This document shows, piece after piece, positions 1-10,693 of a stretch of 23,215 nucleotides of DNA (the first letter of the stretch is position 1; every line of letters begins with the position of its first letter). The DNA is from Vitrella brassicaformis (Eukaryota > Sar > Vitrellaceae), in NCBI GenBank assembly GCA_001179505.1, contig CDMY01000791.1, positions 242,665-265,879 on the forward strand, in the 5' to 3' direction. A program made the translations under genes and the position numbers. The notes beneath the pieces were generated by a model. It did no database searches. It was not told the origin of the DNA and saw nothing but the letters and a program-made list of their open reading frames with translations.

Positions 1-1319
1 CACAGGTCGTGTGAGTGACTGACTGAGTGAGTGAATGGCAAGTCGTCCTATCGACAGATGATTGGGGCCGCCGCCGTCGGCAGAAAGACGGCGACCCCTC
101 AGCCCGACACAAATAACACGACAGACAGCAAGGAAGCGGCAAGAACGGATCAAAACTTGGCTGCCTGGCGTCTGTCCAGGTCATGAGGCAGCTGGCCTGG
201 ACGACCTGTGTGTGTGTGGTGAGATGGATGAGCAACAAACAAATACATCCGGTGGGTGGGAGTATAGCAGAGTGTTCATACAGACAGACAGCCACACTGA
301 CACACACAGCTGGCGGCACAAACAGGGGTATCTGTCTGTCTGCCTGTGTCGGCACATTCGGCCGCCCCGTCGCCCTTTGTTGTGGGGGCCCGCCAGTGAG
401 TGAGTGCTCAGGCAGACAGGCAACGAAGGCTGTGGTGCGTACACACCCAGACAGACAGACAGACAGGTTTGTATGCATGTCCGTGAAGCGCATCCACACA
501 CTTGTACAGACAGACGGCTGGTGCCACTTCGCCTGTGGGTCGGGGGCACGTGCACTCGCTGGCTGCCTCGGCGGGGGATGTGTGTGTGCTCAGAGGGACA
601 TGAGATGTTGGAAAACGGGACAGAGGCCGTCCGATCGATCGATTGACATGATGGGATCTCTCTCGCTCGCTCGCTTCACTCTGTCCTCGAGACCCCCCAC
701 AACAGCCAGCCACACCAGCCAGCCAGCCACCCCAGCCAGCCAGCCAGCCTCCCATCGGTTGTGTATGAATCGACCAGCCTGCCAGCAACGGCACTGTACT
801 GCTGGCACGACCGACCAGTATCGGTGCGCATCTGTGGACCAGCCAATACGATCCACATCCATCCATCCATCCAGCCATCGGCCACAGCAACAGGGCACAC
901 ACGGACGCCAAATCAGACAGAAGGGCCACAACAGACGGCAAGGAAGTCGGTCAAGGTACGCTAAGTCGGTGGCTGAGTGAGTGAGTGAGTGTGTGTGCAG
1001 GTATGTACAGCCAGGGCGAGGAAAGGCAAGCCACCCAGGGAGGGAGGGCAGAAAGAGAGGTTTCTGTCTGTCTGTCTGTCTGCCTGTCTGTCTGTCAGTC
1101 CACCGCATCGTCCCCCCCTGCCCGCAGACAAACCACCCAACCCAGTGCTCCTCCCCTCCCCGCCAGCAGCACCAAACGAAACAGCCAGCCAGCGAGTCAG
1201 TCAGTCAGTGAGGCCATCCACACACGCCACGAGTACGGATCAATGGATGGGCCTGATGCATCTGAGTGAGTGTGTGTGTGTGTGTATCAGCCGGTGGCGT
1301 CCTGGTCCTCCTCGAAGTC
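1..1319. repeat. Repeat-rich non-coding DNA downstream of the first gene
   Basis: No convincing exon was found. The stretch is dominated by short tandem repeats: GAGT/CAGT clusters near 15-35 and 975-995, CAGA/GACA tracts near 285 and 450, CCAG around 703-750, CATC around 860 and CTGT at 1064-1096. Long open frames exist on both strands, but they translate into low-complexity Cys/Val, Thr/Asp/Arg or Gly/Trp runs typical of repeats. The part next to 1320 probably holds the 3' UTR of the minus-strand gene that ends there. An unrecognised exon with short coding content cannot be excluded. Confidence 0.6.
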
Positions 1320-4300
1320 TCACACCTCCTCCAGCGGGGGCAGGCCATCGTCGTCACGCACGGACCACTCGCCGCTCCCAGAGGCAGCAGCTGGAGGGGG
1401 AAGGCAGAGGACACAAGCCAACCATCCACCGATGGATGACGGCTGACTGACGTGGGTTACTGCAGCGCCTCCCTCCCTCCCTCTCTCCTTACCGGCAGCC
1501 GCAGCGCTCGCCGATGGCTTGCCGGTCTCCTCAGCCTCAGCCGCGCCGTCACTGTCGCCTGGGCCGACGCCCCCCCGGGCCTGGCAGTCTGATCATGGAC
1601 GAAGGCCAACCAACCAACACAACACAACACATCAGTGGTCGGATGGCTGGCAGTGAGTGGTTCCATCCCTTTGTCCGTTCGTACCGTCCTGGAGGGTCTG
1701 CTGGATGGCGAGCTTGTCCTCATCGACGCCCCCCGGGGCCGCCTCAACTGAAGGGCAGAAAGCGAAGCGCACATAGAGCGGGTAGACAGACAACCAGACG
1801 GATCCACACGTGTGGGTGGGTGTGGGTGTGGGGTCTGTCGGTGCAATGCGGTTCCTCTTACGCGCGACTTGGCTGTCACGGCTCGCGCTGCGACTGGTGG
1901 ATGACCCGCCTGGCGGACGAAAGTGACACGGGTGTGCACTGCACATGCCATACATGCGTGTGTGTACATCTGTATGTTCTCACTCTGGCCAGACGAGCCC
2001 GACTGCTCCCTCTCCTCCTTCTGGCCCTCACTCTGGCCAGACGAGCCCGACTGCTTCCTCGCATCCTTCTGGTTCTCCACCTCCAGCTTGATGGCCTTCA
2101 GGTCTGGACCCCACACCTACACATACATGCATTCACACATCACATCAGACACGTGCACGGATCGCGTGGGTACTGATGTCACATCACTGACCTCGACGTC
2201 GGTGACGTGAGCGGTCAGGGAGCAGTAGGCCTCCCCCTCCTGCTGCCTCTTGCTCGCCGCCTGCTTCCTTCGCACAGCATCGTCCTCACCAGCGGGCTCC
2301 TCAGCAGCAGCCACCGTACTGTCGGCCTCGTCCGGACAAGTCAGAGCGAGTTGCTCGAGCATGAGGATGATCTGCGTGGTCAGCAGGGGGCTGAAAGAGG
2401 CACCCTTACCCTGTTCCACCAGACGGAGAACAAACAGGATGGTCTCATCTATGGTGTCTGTCTGTCTGTCTGTCTGGTGTCTGGTCTGGTGCGTGTCGTC
2501 CGCAGACCTACCGCTGAGGAGTCGTCCGCACCGGCGGCGGCCGACTGCTGAAGGTCCACAGAGAACAGCAGGCACAGGCATGTGTGTGACCTTGAATCAG
2601 TCAATAGACTGTGTGCTCTCATCCGTGCGGTTACGTGTACCTCCTTCTGCGCCTCCTGATTCGATTGGGCAGGACAGACACACCAAACAGCCGACATACC
2701 AATGGGAGTCTGTGCGTCGGGCTGTGCGCGTGCTGTGCATCCATACCTTGAGCTCCCTCTCGGCCATTGTCAAGGCGCCCTCCCAGTTGTTAGGCCTCAG
2801 TGCCGCGCTATACGACCGCCGCGTGCCCCCGTTGCTGTCCTGGGTGTCCAGCTGGATGCGCTGGGGCTGCACCTTCAAGTGCATGACACCGCCGCCGAGC
2901 AGCGTGCCGTCGATGTAGCCGCCCCTGCTGAAGGTGATGACCAGCATGTTCTGATGCGGGTAAGGCTGGACCCGCTCGACGTGGACGTCGTTGACCTCAT
3001 TGGCGCGATGAAAGCGCTCTCGCACGGCTCGCCTGCGCAGGCCCTTAGAGATGGACTTGCCCCAGCCCACCTCAGCTTTGTATGTGGACCACTCGAAGAT
3101 GCCGTATGCGGGGGGGGCGTTGGCGTAATTGGCGTACGTCTGGTGGAGGGGGAGGATCCTGGTGGTGCAGAGGTGGGGGGTGAGGGCGTAGGTGGACTTT
3201 CGGGCCGTGCTGAGCAGAGTGGTGGTGCTGGTCCTGAGGGCGGAGAGGTTCTCCTGCATGACGTGGTGGGGGCCCTTGGTCTGCTTGTACTCCTGGTAAG
3301 CGGAACCCAGCTGGTCCACCGCTGAACAAACACGCACACACGCACAGCACAGCACAGCACAGCACACCACACCACACACACATCAGTGACCGACACACCA
3401 CCAATGCTGCATGACCTCCCCCCTCCTGGCATACCGGCGACTGTCTGCTCGACTTGGCGATAGATCTGCAGTGCTCTTGCCGGCCCTCTCAGCAGCACGA
3501 TGGCCTTCCTTACCGCGGATGAGGACAACGCCGTCGGAATCCTCAAGGCTTTGAAGAAATGTGGCGGTTGGTCCTCGAGGTCGACCTCGTCGATCACCAT
3601 CGCCTCTGGGCTCTCTTCCACCCCGCACCGCCCATACTCGGCTTCCGTCATGCGATTCAGGGCAGTGAGAGACTCGGTGAGGTTGTCGATGTGGTAGGAA
3701 AAGATCTGGAAGTTCTGCCCCTTCCCGGGCGCGTCGTCCCCTGTGTCGAGCCAGGCTGTGATGCCATCCACTGTGGGGGGGCGGCTGCCCCACCAGAGGG
3801 ACAGGTACAGCTGCCGCCTCTGGTCCGCCACCCGCTCATCGGCCCTCTCCAAGACATAGTCGGGCTCGTCGGGGTAGTGGCGGTTGAGGAACGCCAGTTG
3901 CTTGTCCCTGAATGCCTCCAGCGACGTGTCGACAGTGTCGAGGTCCGACAGGCGCACCACGGTGGCATGCACAGGGATGCCGCATCCCCGCACCTGGCTG
4001 TAGAGGACGCTCACGCTCACGTCGGTGACCACCGACGGTGCAGGGACCACCAGGATGGTGGTTTGCGGGTGCTTGAAGAGGTTGGCGATCGCCCTCACGT
4101 CGTCTGTCCCGACCTTGGCGAAGTCGGAGCGGCTGCTGCCGAACTCGTAGAGCTGGGGGAGGCACAGGCCGTACTGGTATGAGAAGCGGCCGTTCTCGAG
4201 TGCGATGGGGTCGAGTTGGATGTTGCGCGGGAAGATGAGACTCCTGTCCTCCAGCATGAGCAGCACGCACTCCTCCTCTAGGAGACCCCCCTGTTGCGGC

Positions 4301-4982
4301 CCACAGCACGCCCATGCAGCTCGTCCCTAGCACCGAGCTCGCGGGGATCGTTGTTCGACGACCTGACCCATCGCCCCAGCAGGATCGTCCGGTTGTCCTT
4401 CTCCTCGCGCAGATGCGCGAACAAGGCGTCGCGCGCGCGCCGTGTAGCGAGGGGCTCGAGGTCGACGCTGGCAGGGAAGAGGATGGCGCCGAACGCGTCT
4501 GGGACGCCCTTGATGGACGAGCAGGACTCGAGGACCTCCTTGTCGGTATCCGCAAGGGGGCCCTTGAGTGCCCCCGCCAGAAAGACAAGCCTCTTCTCCA
4601 CGTGGTTCCTCAAGCGCCGGTGGCTACCGAACGCCTCACCGCTGATGAACCGCCGCAGCCCGTCAGGTGTCATCTTCTTCACCCCTGCCGCATCCACGCA
4701 GAGCACCAGGTGCTCCACCTCGATCATCTTCTGACAGTCCTTGCTCTTGATCGCCGCGACGTCGTCATGCATGTTGATGGTGTGCTGGACCGCTTTCTCC
4801 ACGTCCATCACGCCATCGCCGATGACCTGCTCGGCGTTGTACACGAGCAGTGTGTCGGGGCTGCAAAGAACCTTCCGGAATAACTGGCAATCCTTGGTGA
4901 GGGCGTATGGGTCGGTCTGGGTAGCGGCGGCAGCGGCATGGCTGGTGGACGGCGGCGAAGAGGACAAGGCGCTGGGCTTCAT
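1320..4982 (-). CDS. Uncharacterised ~900-residue protein, eight exons
   Basis: I do not recognise the family. Exons inferred from splice sites and phase are 4982-3435, 3321-2747, 2547-2512 (a 36-nt micro-exon), 2443-2192 (acceptor possibly at 2448), 2116-1984, 1747-1685, 1588-1493 and 1390-1320, ending in TGA. The start is the ATG at 4982, because an in-frame stop lies just upstream. All phases close except within the first exon, where the frame breaks at a run of six C (coding G) at 4286-4291. Either one base is missing there or a weak 77-nt intron is removed. The first ~700 residues are globular-looking, with patches such as TILVVPAPSVVTDVSVSVLY and QNFQIFSYHIDNL. The last ~110 residues are low-complexity, with two SGSSGQSE copies and an acidic end (RDDDGLPPLEEV). 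No signal peptide or clear membrane segment is visible. The gene is divergent from the ankyrin-like gene. Confidence 0.7.
1981..2055 (-). repeat. 48-bp direct duplication within an exon, each copy with a splice donor
   Basis: A 27-bp sequence starting at 1981 recurs exactly at 2029, an offset of 48 bp (16 codons), and similarity continues around it. In the coding sense each copy gives SGSSGQSE. Each copy also contains CAGA followed by GTGAG, a good 5' splice site. The model uses the donor in the copy at 1981-1984; the other lies 48 nt upstream in the transcript and keeps the same frame. Confidence 0.75.
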
Positions 4983-5599
4983 GGCTGGCGATGATCACCC
5001 GCACCTGACCGAACACACACGAAGGAATCACCCGCTGCAGGTGCACAGTGTCTTTGGCGTGTGAAGCTCTTAGTGTCTCACCTTGTCAGCGTGGCGGACG
5101 ACGTTGGCTGCGCCGCAGAAGACGCCACACGACCGAAAACACTGCCTGAGGGCACATCAGAGAGGCAGAAGACACATCCAGTGCGCATGCATCCTCCCCT
5201 TTCGCCAACTGTGCACTCACGCGCTTACCGGACAGCGGAGGTCCTCCGGCAGCGCCGCCCCTCCTCTCCCGAGTCGCCTCTCACACCGACTGCCTGGAAG
5301 GCGCTGAGGAGATCTTCTGACCTACAGGTCAGAGATCAGTGAAACCTGACGCCTGGCAGACAGGCATGAGCACAGCGAGACCCTTGAACGCCTCAATGCG
5401 ACAGCCTGCGAGCTGCAGCAGCGGTTTCAGGGAGCACCCTAGGTGGCCTGACGGCCAAGTCCCCTGTCGGTCTGTCCAACAGCCTGCGAGCTTAGCTGCG
5501 CGCTTTGGAAAGGTGAAGGCAGCGATGAGCTTTGCTGTCGGCTGTGGCAAAGTGTGTGTTGGCGGGAGTTGAGTCGGGTATGGCTTGATTGAGTTGTGC
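4983..5599. promoter_or_regulatory. Divergent intergenic region, probable shared promoter
   Basis: This 617-bp gap lies between the start of the minus-strand gene at 4982 and the plus-strand start at 5600. It should hold both promoters and 5' UTRs. It has fewer tandem repeats than the other gaps. Open frames exist, but none has a convincing start or splice context. I see no TATA box or other element I can name with confidence. Confidence 0.4.
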
Positions 5600-7769
5600 A
5601 TGCCGGCCATGAGCAGCCCTCAGCAGCGGTGCTGGGAGTGCTCTCCGACAGGGCGTTTCGTCGATGGCGTCCGCCGCCGCTCTCTTCGCTCCAAGGAAAT
5701 GCTTCAGCTTCTATCGGCCGGAGCCGACCCCAACGCGCCGGTCGTTCGGGAGAGTCACTTCTCGCGGTCAGCTGGCAGCGAGGGCGGCTTTGCAGCCGTC
5801 GTCGAGGTGTTTGCGTGGAAGGCCGGAAGCCGCCTGGCGCCCCCACTGGTGGATGCGCTCATCCCGGCGCCGACCTCTCGTTTCTCTGCCGCCGATTCCC
5901 GCGACCAAAGCCGAGGCGGCGCGACCGCGTTGCTTCCTTCAGCCGGGACACGGACACCCTCTACGAGGCATGCCGCCACCATGACGTCATCGAGGGCGCC
6001 ATTGACCGTGCAGTCGAGCGGCTGGACCACCACATGGTCCGCCAGGTGATGGCCATGAGCGACATATCGTCTGTGTCGCTGCGGCCGAGCTGGGCGACAC
6101 TCATGGCGACGGCGATGCAGGTGTCCGCCAATCAGCGGTACGACGGCCCCCAAGCCGCTGCGGTGCGTCAAATCGCCGAGGCGTTCCTTCCCCCGTCAGC
6201 CCCTTCCTCTCCACCCGCCCCCCCTGCCGCTGAGGTCCGCTGCCGAGAGGAGCGTCGGTGGGTCTGTTCGTCTCTGTCCAGGTCGCTGAGTCGCCACCGG
6301 GTCCACCTGTACAGTGGTGACGACTGCAGGGGTGCGGACCACGTGCTGGTCTCAGCGGCTCGCTATGGCGACGTGGCGCTTTTCCAGCTGGTGATGGACA
6401 GGGGAGGGCGGCACGAGTGTGAGCTTGGGCAGATGCTGAGGGCTGTGGGTGGCGTGGTGGAGGTCACTTTGAGGACTTTGGCCAAGGAGGCGATTCACGC
6501 CGGATCGACGGCCATAGTTCGCCATCTGGTGCTGCACGAGGGGGCCGAGCTGCCGGCCTCGATCATCACAGCGAAGTTCCCATCCGCGGCCCCCACCCGC
6601 CAAGAGACCAGCAGCCTCACCGAGGCCATTCGTCTGGGGGGCGACATGGCCGTGCTGTGGCCAGAGGCAGTCAGGTGGGATCGCATCACTTCCTCCAAGC
6701 AGAGGAGACAACAGCTCCGATTGGTCTACCAGGGCTATCTGAATCAGGTTGGTGGGCTGGCTCACGGAGGGAGGGAGGCAGTGAAGGGATGGTCCCCTCC
6801 CTTGATCCGATCGATCCGTCTCTGATTTCCTCTCAGGTGTCTGTTTGTGTGGAGCGAAGGGCCAAGGCGGCCCTGACAACGCTCTCCTGCCTCTATACGG
6901 CCGCCCACAGCCATCCGGTCCTCTCAGCCGACGCTCAGTCCGCCCCCACACTCGGCCCGCTGCTCATCCAGCAGCCCCCCCGCCACCTCCACTTCCCCAC
7001 ATCCACGCCATTCGGCCGCCGCATCGCCATCGCTCTCAACCACGCTGTCAATTCAGTGGCCATGGGCAGCACGGAGGGCTCGGACCATCAGCAGGGTGCC
7101 GCAGCCACATGGAGCATCACTCACCAGCTGAGTCGGCCGCTGTTTGTGATAGCTGGGGTGGATGGCCGGCGTCTGTCGCTCTATGACGTCATCGAGAAAG
7201 CCAGGCGAGACGAGGCGGCCAAACACGGCCTGACAATCGACGAGAGGGCCGGCAGCGACACGGCTTTCGATTGGGCGGACGTGGGCTTCATCGAGGACCG
7301 CCGATTCGTGTCGCTGCGTCTCGACAGAGCCGTCATTGCGGCCCAGCCCGCCGCCGGTGCTGCTCGTCCCGCCGTGATGCATCGCCGGTGGACGGCCGCT
7401 GACATTGTCGCGCCGCCGCCTCGCAGTGTGTTCGGTCCCGCCAGCCCCCGGCCGCTCATCGACCCCCAGGAGCTGCTGCACACCAAGGGAAGGGCCATCT
7501 TCAGGTGGACGGGCAATATCCATGACGACAAGCAGGTGACCCAACTGCAATAAGTGATCCGATCTCACTCAAGGCCCTCTGTGTGTGTGTCGGTGCGTGT
7601 GTTGTAGGCCACTGCTGCTTCTGCCGGCGGTGCATTGGCCGCGGCCCACTCATTCTCCCTTCCCCACCCACCAGCCATGCCGTCACCATCAGTGGCGGGT
7701 CACAACGACCAGCCCGCCGTCTCATCGGCAGCCAATGAGGCCTCGCCACCCTCCCGGCCGCATGAGTGA
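5600..7769 (+). CDS. Ankyrin-repeat-like protein, ~669 residues, three exons
   Basis: Exons are 5600-6747, 6837-7535 and 7608-7769, all joined in phase 0; the last exon ends in TGA. The start is the first ATG after an in-frame stop at 5570. Ankyrin-like helix pairs are visible in order: EMLQLLSAGADPNAPV, RGGATALL followed by DTLYEACRHHDV, LVSAARYGDVALFQLVMDRG, and AIHAGSTAIVRHLVLHEGAE. Such repeats usually bind partner proteins; no enzymatic domain is seen. The second exon has a segment with TIDERAGSDT that is nearly identical in DNA to part of the minus-strand gene at 9142-9871. The tail is Ala/Pro/Ser-rich. One frame break lies at GGG 5945-5947: one extra G would join RGGATALLPSAG directly to DTDTLYEAC. 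A less likely alternative is an intron ending at the AG of 5942. Family call moderate, exon 2-3 structure firm. Confidence 0.7.
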
Positions 7770-8167
7770 CAGCAGCAGCCAGATGGGCTGATGGGGCGAG
7801 AGACATAGATGCATCTGTGCGGACGATATGGAGAGAGACTGCAGAGAGAGGTGTGTGAGTGAGTCGGTCCGTAGCCTTTCGGGCTGATCTCTTCTCCGTG
7901 TTCGCGGGGAGATCAAGGTGCATCCATGGGTAGCATAGCGTGCATGTGTGTGTGTCCAAACGGCAGACAGGCATGTGTTCCTTTCGTGATGTCTATGGAT
8001 GTGGACAATCGAATCCACCGACTGCGAATGAACGGATCTGGCAACCTTGTTCACTCCTCCGATGGCAGATATCGATGTGTGTCTGGTCCTATGTTATCAT
8101 TTGGGCATGACTGCGGGTGAGTGACAGCTCCGTAAACGGACGCGACGTGACTCCCGCCACCGCGCGT
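7770..8167. other. Intergenic spacer between two plus-strand genes
   Basis: This 398-bp spacer contains purine-rich and TG-rich low-complexity sequence but no supportable exon. It probably carries the 3' UTR of the ankyrin-like gene and the promoter of the small secreted-protein gene. Confidence 0.4.
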
Positions 8168-8840
8168 ATGTCGATGTGGATCTTGGTCGTGGCTGCATCA
8201 GTATGCTTAGTTGCCTGTGGGGGCTCCCAAATGGACGAGAACGGGCTTAATGCCTTTGCCTTTGCGACGCCATTCAAGCAAGGTCCGTTTTCACTATTGC
8301 ACATTGCAAAAGAGGAGGCTGGGCGCCACAATGATATGCCTGGTGTGCAGCGGATGCGTTTCTGCACCGGAGTTTTCACACCGCCATGAGGGACGAAAGG
8401 GAGGACGACGAAGCCGCGAAGCCCTCTTGTCAGAACAGACTGACAAACATACGAACCTACGAAGCATCCGTTCCCCTTTGTGTCGGCAGTCTTGTCGGAC
8501 CGAGAGTACCTTCAGAGCTCTGCCAACGAGCTGGAAGGTCAGCCATGGCCTTCTGCGGATGGTGGCTCTGTGTGTGTGTGTGTGTGTGCAGCGTCGGTTG
8601 GCTGGAACATTCGGGATCTTGACAACAGTGCACACATGGCACAGGCAGCGCTCAAACACAGTGAGTGCACTCACCGATGCGAAGCCCGGCGGAGGGGCCG
8701 TGTCTCACTGTTGGCGTGAAGCGTATGTCTGCGTCGCTCCGTCAGGTTTGTCTGGCCCGGCAGAGATCAGATCCTTCATGGAGATGATGCGCCGGATGCG
8801 CAGGCAGAGAGAGATGAATGACGACAGGCATGTGTGCTGA
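8168..8840 (+). CDS. Small putative secreted protein, 108 residues, four exons
   Basis: Exons are 8168-8282, 8490-8537, 8592-8660 and 8746-8840, ending in TGA. Every junction is phase 1 and closes exactly, which strongly supports the model. The first ~20 residues (MSMWILVVAASVCLVACGG) look like an ER signal peptide: a short start, a hydrophobic core, then small residues. Cleavage is expected around residues 17-20. The mature part is short and mostly helical-looking. It includes LSDREYLQSSANELE and the segment NIRDLDNSAHMAQAALKHS, and ends in a strongly charged stretch, MRRMRRQREMNDDR. No Cys pairs or known domain are visible. Intron 2 is only 54 nt and is mainly a (GT)n tract running to its CAG acceptor. 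The function is unknown; a secreted or vacuolar peptide is possible. Confidence 0.6.
8538..8591 (+). repeat. (GT)n tract filling a 54-nt intron
   Basis: A run of GT dinucleotides at about 8571-8588 ends directly in GCAG, the 3' splice site of the second intron of the small secreted-protein gene. Without splicing it would read as a Val-Cys repeat that keeps the frame open, so long open frames here are misleading. Confidence 0.65.
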
Positions 8841-9141
8841 CAGCAGAGAGCCCAGCCACAAATCCAGTCAGCCAGTGCACATGCTGGTAGAAGAGACCAC
8901 AGACAGCTATGAGGCAGCTCATATGTACGAGTGCCGCTCGCATGTCTGGATACTGTCAGCTCCGTGTAGGCATAGTAAAGTAGTAGGGCGACGACTGACG
9001 CGCATGTGCATCATTCAACCCGAGCGTGAACACTATGAGCAGCGTCATCCGTCACCATCCCCCATCCGTCCATCGACAAATGCATGCATCCATCCGATAG
9101 TCAGTCAATCCAGCTGCCCCTCACCCAATCTACGTGTGGAG
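8841..9141. other. Convergent intergenic spacer
   Basis: This 301-bp gap lies between the 3' ends of the small secreted-protein gene (+) and the next gene (-). It has a few CATC repeats near 9060-9100. No exon is supported, although the GTGAGT-like site at the 3' end of the minus-strand gene leaves open that one more exon of that gene lies here. Confidence 0.35.
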
Positions 9142-9871
9142 TCACTCACGCCGTCTGAAGGACAACTCGAGGCTCCACTGTGTGTCGTGTGAACAAGTGT
9201 GAAAGCTGCCCACCTTCCCACCAGGGAATCGTCGGAAATACTCCTTTCTGATCTCACGCAGCACTCCTATGTCGCGGTCCGCAGTTGTGAAGCGAATGGT
9301 CAGCTCTCGAATGCCTCTGACGGTGAGGATGGACTCAACACTTGACAGCACACCAACGCCAGCGCCCGCATTTGCCACTACATACAGACACAGCACATAG
9401 TCAGACGAGCCGGGCACCTTCACTGTCATTTCCGTCCGGCTTACCGTACAGACGTAGCCGCACGGTTTCGATCTCGGGCAGCTGGTCCTTCTCATTGCCC
9501 CACATCAGCTCCTCCCTGCCCACACCGTCCACATCAGCCGTAATGCTCATCTCGCCGAGCGCCTTCTCTGGCCCAGCCGCCCGAAGCATGGCCACCACAT
9601 CAGTCGTCGTGACCCGGGACGAGTCCGATGAGACCGATACCACCGTCACTCTGGATGACGACGTGTCGCTGCCGGCCCTCTCGTCGATCGTCAGGTCGTA
9701 TTTGGCCGCGTCGTCGGCACAGCTCGTCCACACACTCCCTTCCCCCTCCAGGTCACCTGTTTTGATCCGCTTGTTCATCTTGGCAGCAGTGCGCTTGGGG
9801 AAGAAAAAGATTGTCGGTTTGAGTGGCGTCAACAGCAGGCCGGCAGCGAGATGACACTCCACTGTCATCAC
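9142..9871 (-). CDS. Short paralogue of the C-terminal half of the F-box-like gene
   Basis: Exons are 9868-9445 (first ATG at 9868) and 9377-9142, joined across a 67-nt intron in phase 1, giving about 220 residues. The second half aligns by eye with the C-terminus of the plus-strand gene at 10694-13626: LRAAGPEKAL against LRAIGPGKRL, DQLPEIETVRLRLYG against DQLPEVNSLKIRLKG, then RGIRELTIRF against RGLQKLELLV. The intron sits at the same place and phase in both. The shared part resembles irregular leucine-rich repeats. A CAG at 9874-9872 just upstream looks like an acceptor, and a candidate first exon (ATG at 10017, donor after 9941) would join it but one base out of frame. The stop at 9142 overlaps a GTGAGT donor, so the 3' end is uncertain. 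It may be a truncated copy. Confidence 0.6.
9662..9709 (-). repeat. 48-bp near-identical segment shared with 7215-7262
   Basis: On the minus strand this segment encodes AAKYDLTIDERAGSDT. It differs from the plus-strand segment at 7215-7262 (AAKHGLTIDERAGSDT) at about three positions in 48. Sequence on both sides is unrelated. The two copies are in inverted orientation about 2.4 kb apart, and each lies in the coding frame of its gene. Confidence 0.8.
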
Positions 9872-10693
9872 CTGAAGCAGAAGCAGCGTGCATCAATCAA
9901 TCAATCGTCGGTGCTCCATTCGCTTCTCTCCCTCTTGTACCTGCTGTGTGCCTCCCTGGGCAGGACGCAGGCCGCTGATTGGACGACGCTGCACGTGGGT
10001 GCGCCCTCCTCGCTCATCGTGTGCAGACGGCTCCTTTTAACTGCACAACAACGCTCGCCACAGATTCCTCGGCTCTGCACGTGGATGGAACGAGTTCTCC
10101 CCTTGAAAGAAAGTAGCTTGGCGAAAGGTCAACCCTTTTGTCGCTTTCGTTGCGACTGTTCGGCGTTGTTCTTCAGTGGACGTTGTCGAGATCTATGGAA
10201 AGGAGGTGTGGCAACGGCATTGAAAGGGAAAATGGCTTCTTCAGTGCGAGCTGAAACGAAGGGCCCGGTTTTCCTTTCCTCGGCTTTCGGCGCAGTTTTC
10301 TCATCAGACTCGTAAGGGGACTCGCAGAGAGAAGACATCTGGCCAATAATATCAAAAAACGAATGTGCCAGTTCAGAGAAAATCAGCAGTTCGATCCTCA
10401 CTCGATCGTGGCATTTTTGGCGCATTTTCGCCTCTTTCAGGGGCTGGTTGTGTGCGGTGAGTGCCACTGAGGGATAACTTGGGGATGACAGGTGTGAACA
10501 AGGGGGGAAATTCAGTGCGAGCTAAAAGTGAGCTCGCAGGGAGGAGGCGGCGCTGCCCTCTGCTCTGTGTGCTCGTCGCTCTTCATCGGAGGTGTCAGGT
10601 GAGATTGAATGACAGGTGAGGACAGTCAACAAGCCATTGCGTTTGTTTGTTCCCATGTTCCTCCTGCAGGACAGTGCTTCTGGACAGCACAGG
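9872..10693. promoter_or_regulatory. Divergent intergenic region with inverted and dispersed repeats
   Basis: This gap lies between a minus-strand start (9868 or 10017) and the plus-strand start at 10694. About 10100-10450 is visibly less repetitive and richer in A/T than its surroundings. It holds a dispersed repeat (10344-10411) and two copies of a 13-bp sequence, TTCAGTGCGAGCT, at 10240 and 10511. The second copy forms a perfect 7-bp inverted repeat with a 7-nt loop at 10517-10537. No exon is supported apart from the possible first exon at 9941-10017 (-). Confidence 0.45.
10344..10411 (+). repeat. Dispersed ~68-bp repeat, copy A
   Basis: Similar to 14959-15025 in the same orientation, about 80-85% by eye. 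The 3' 32 bp, ending in TTCGATCCTCACTCGATCG, have one mismatch. This end contains CGATC and GATCG separated by 7 nt, a small inverted repeat. Weaker similarity may extend upstream to a tract with TCGGCTTT. It may be a promoter module, a decayed short mobile element or a conserved non-coding RNA; nothing here decides. Confidence 0.7.

Noticed and set aside
181-1450. Long overlapping open frames on both strands in the first 1.4 kb
   Set aside because: They translate tetranucleotide repeats, have no consistent splice context and are open on both strands at once.
8168-8227. LVAC at the end of the signal peptide as a bacterial lipobox
   Set aside because: The gene is split by introns and the window is eukaryotic; the match is coincidental to a hydrophobic core ending in small residues.
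8386-8722. Open frames with Val-Cys-Val-Cys runs as proteins
   Set aside because: The runs are a (GT)n tract that the exon phases show to be intron 2 of the small secreted-protein gene.
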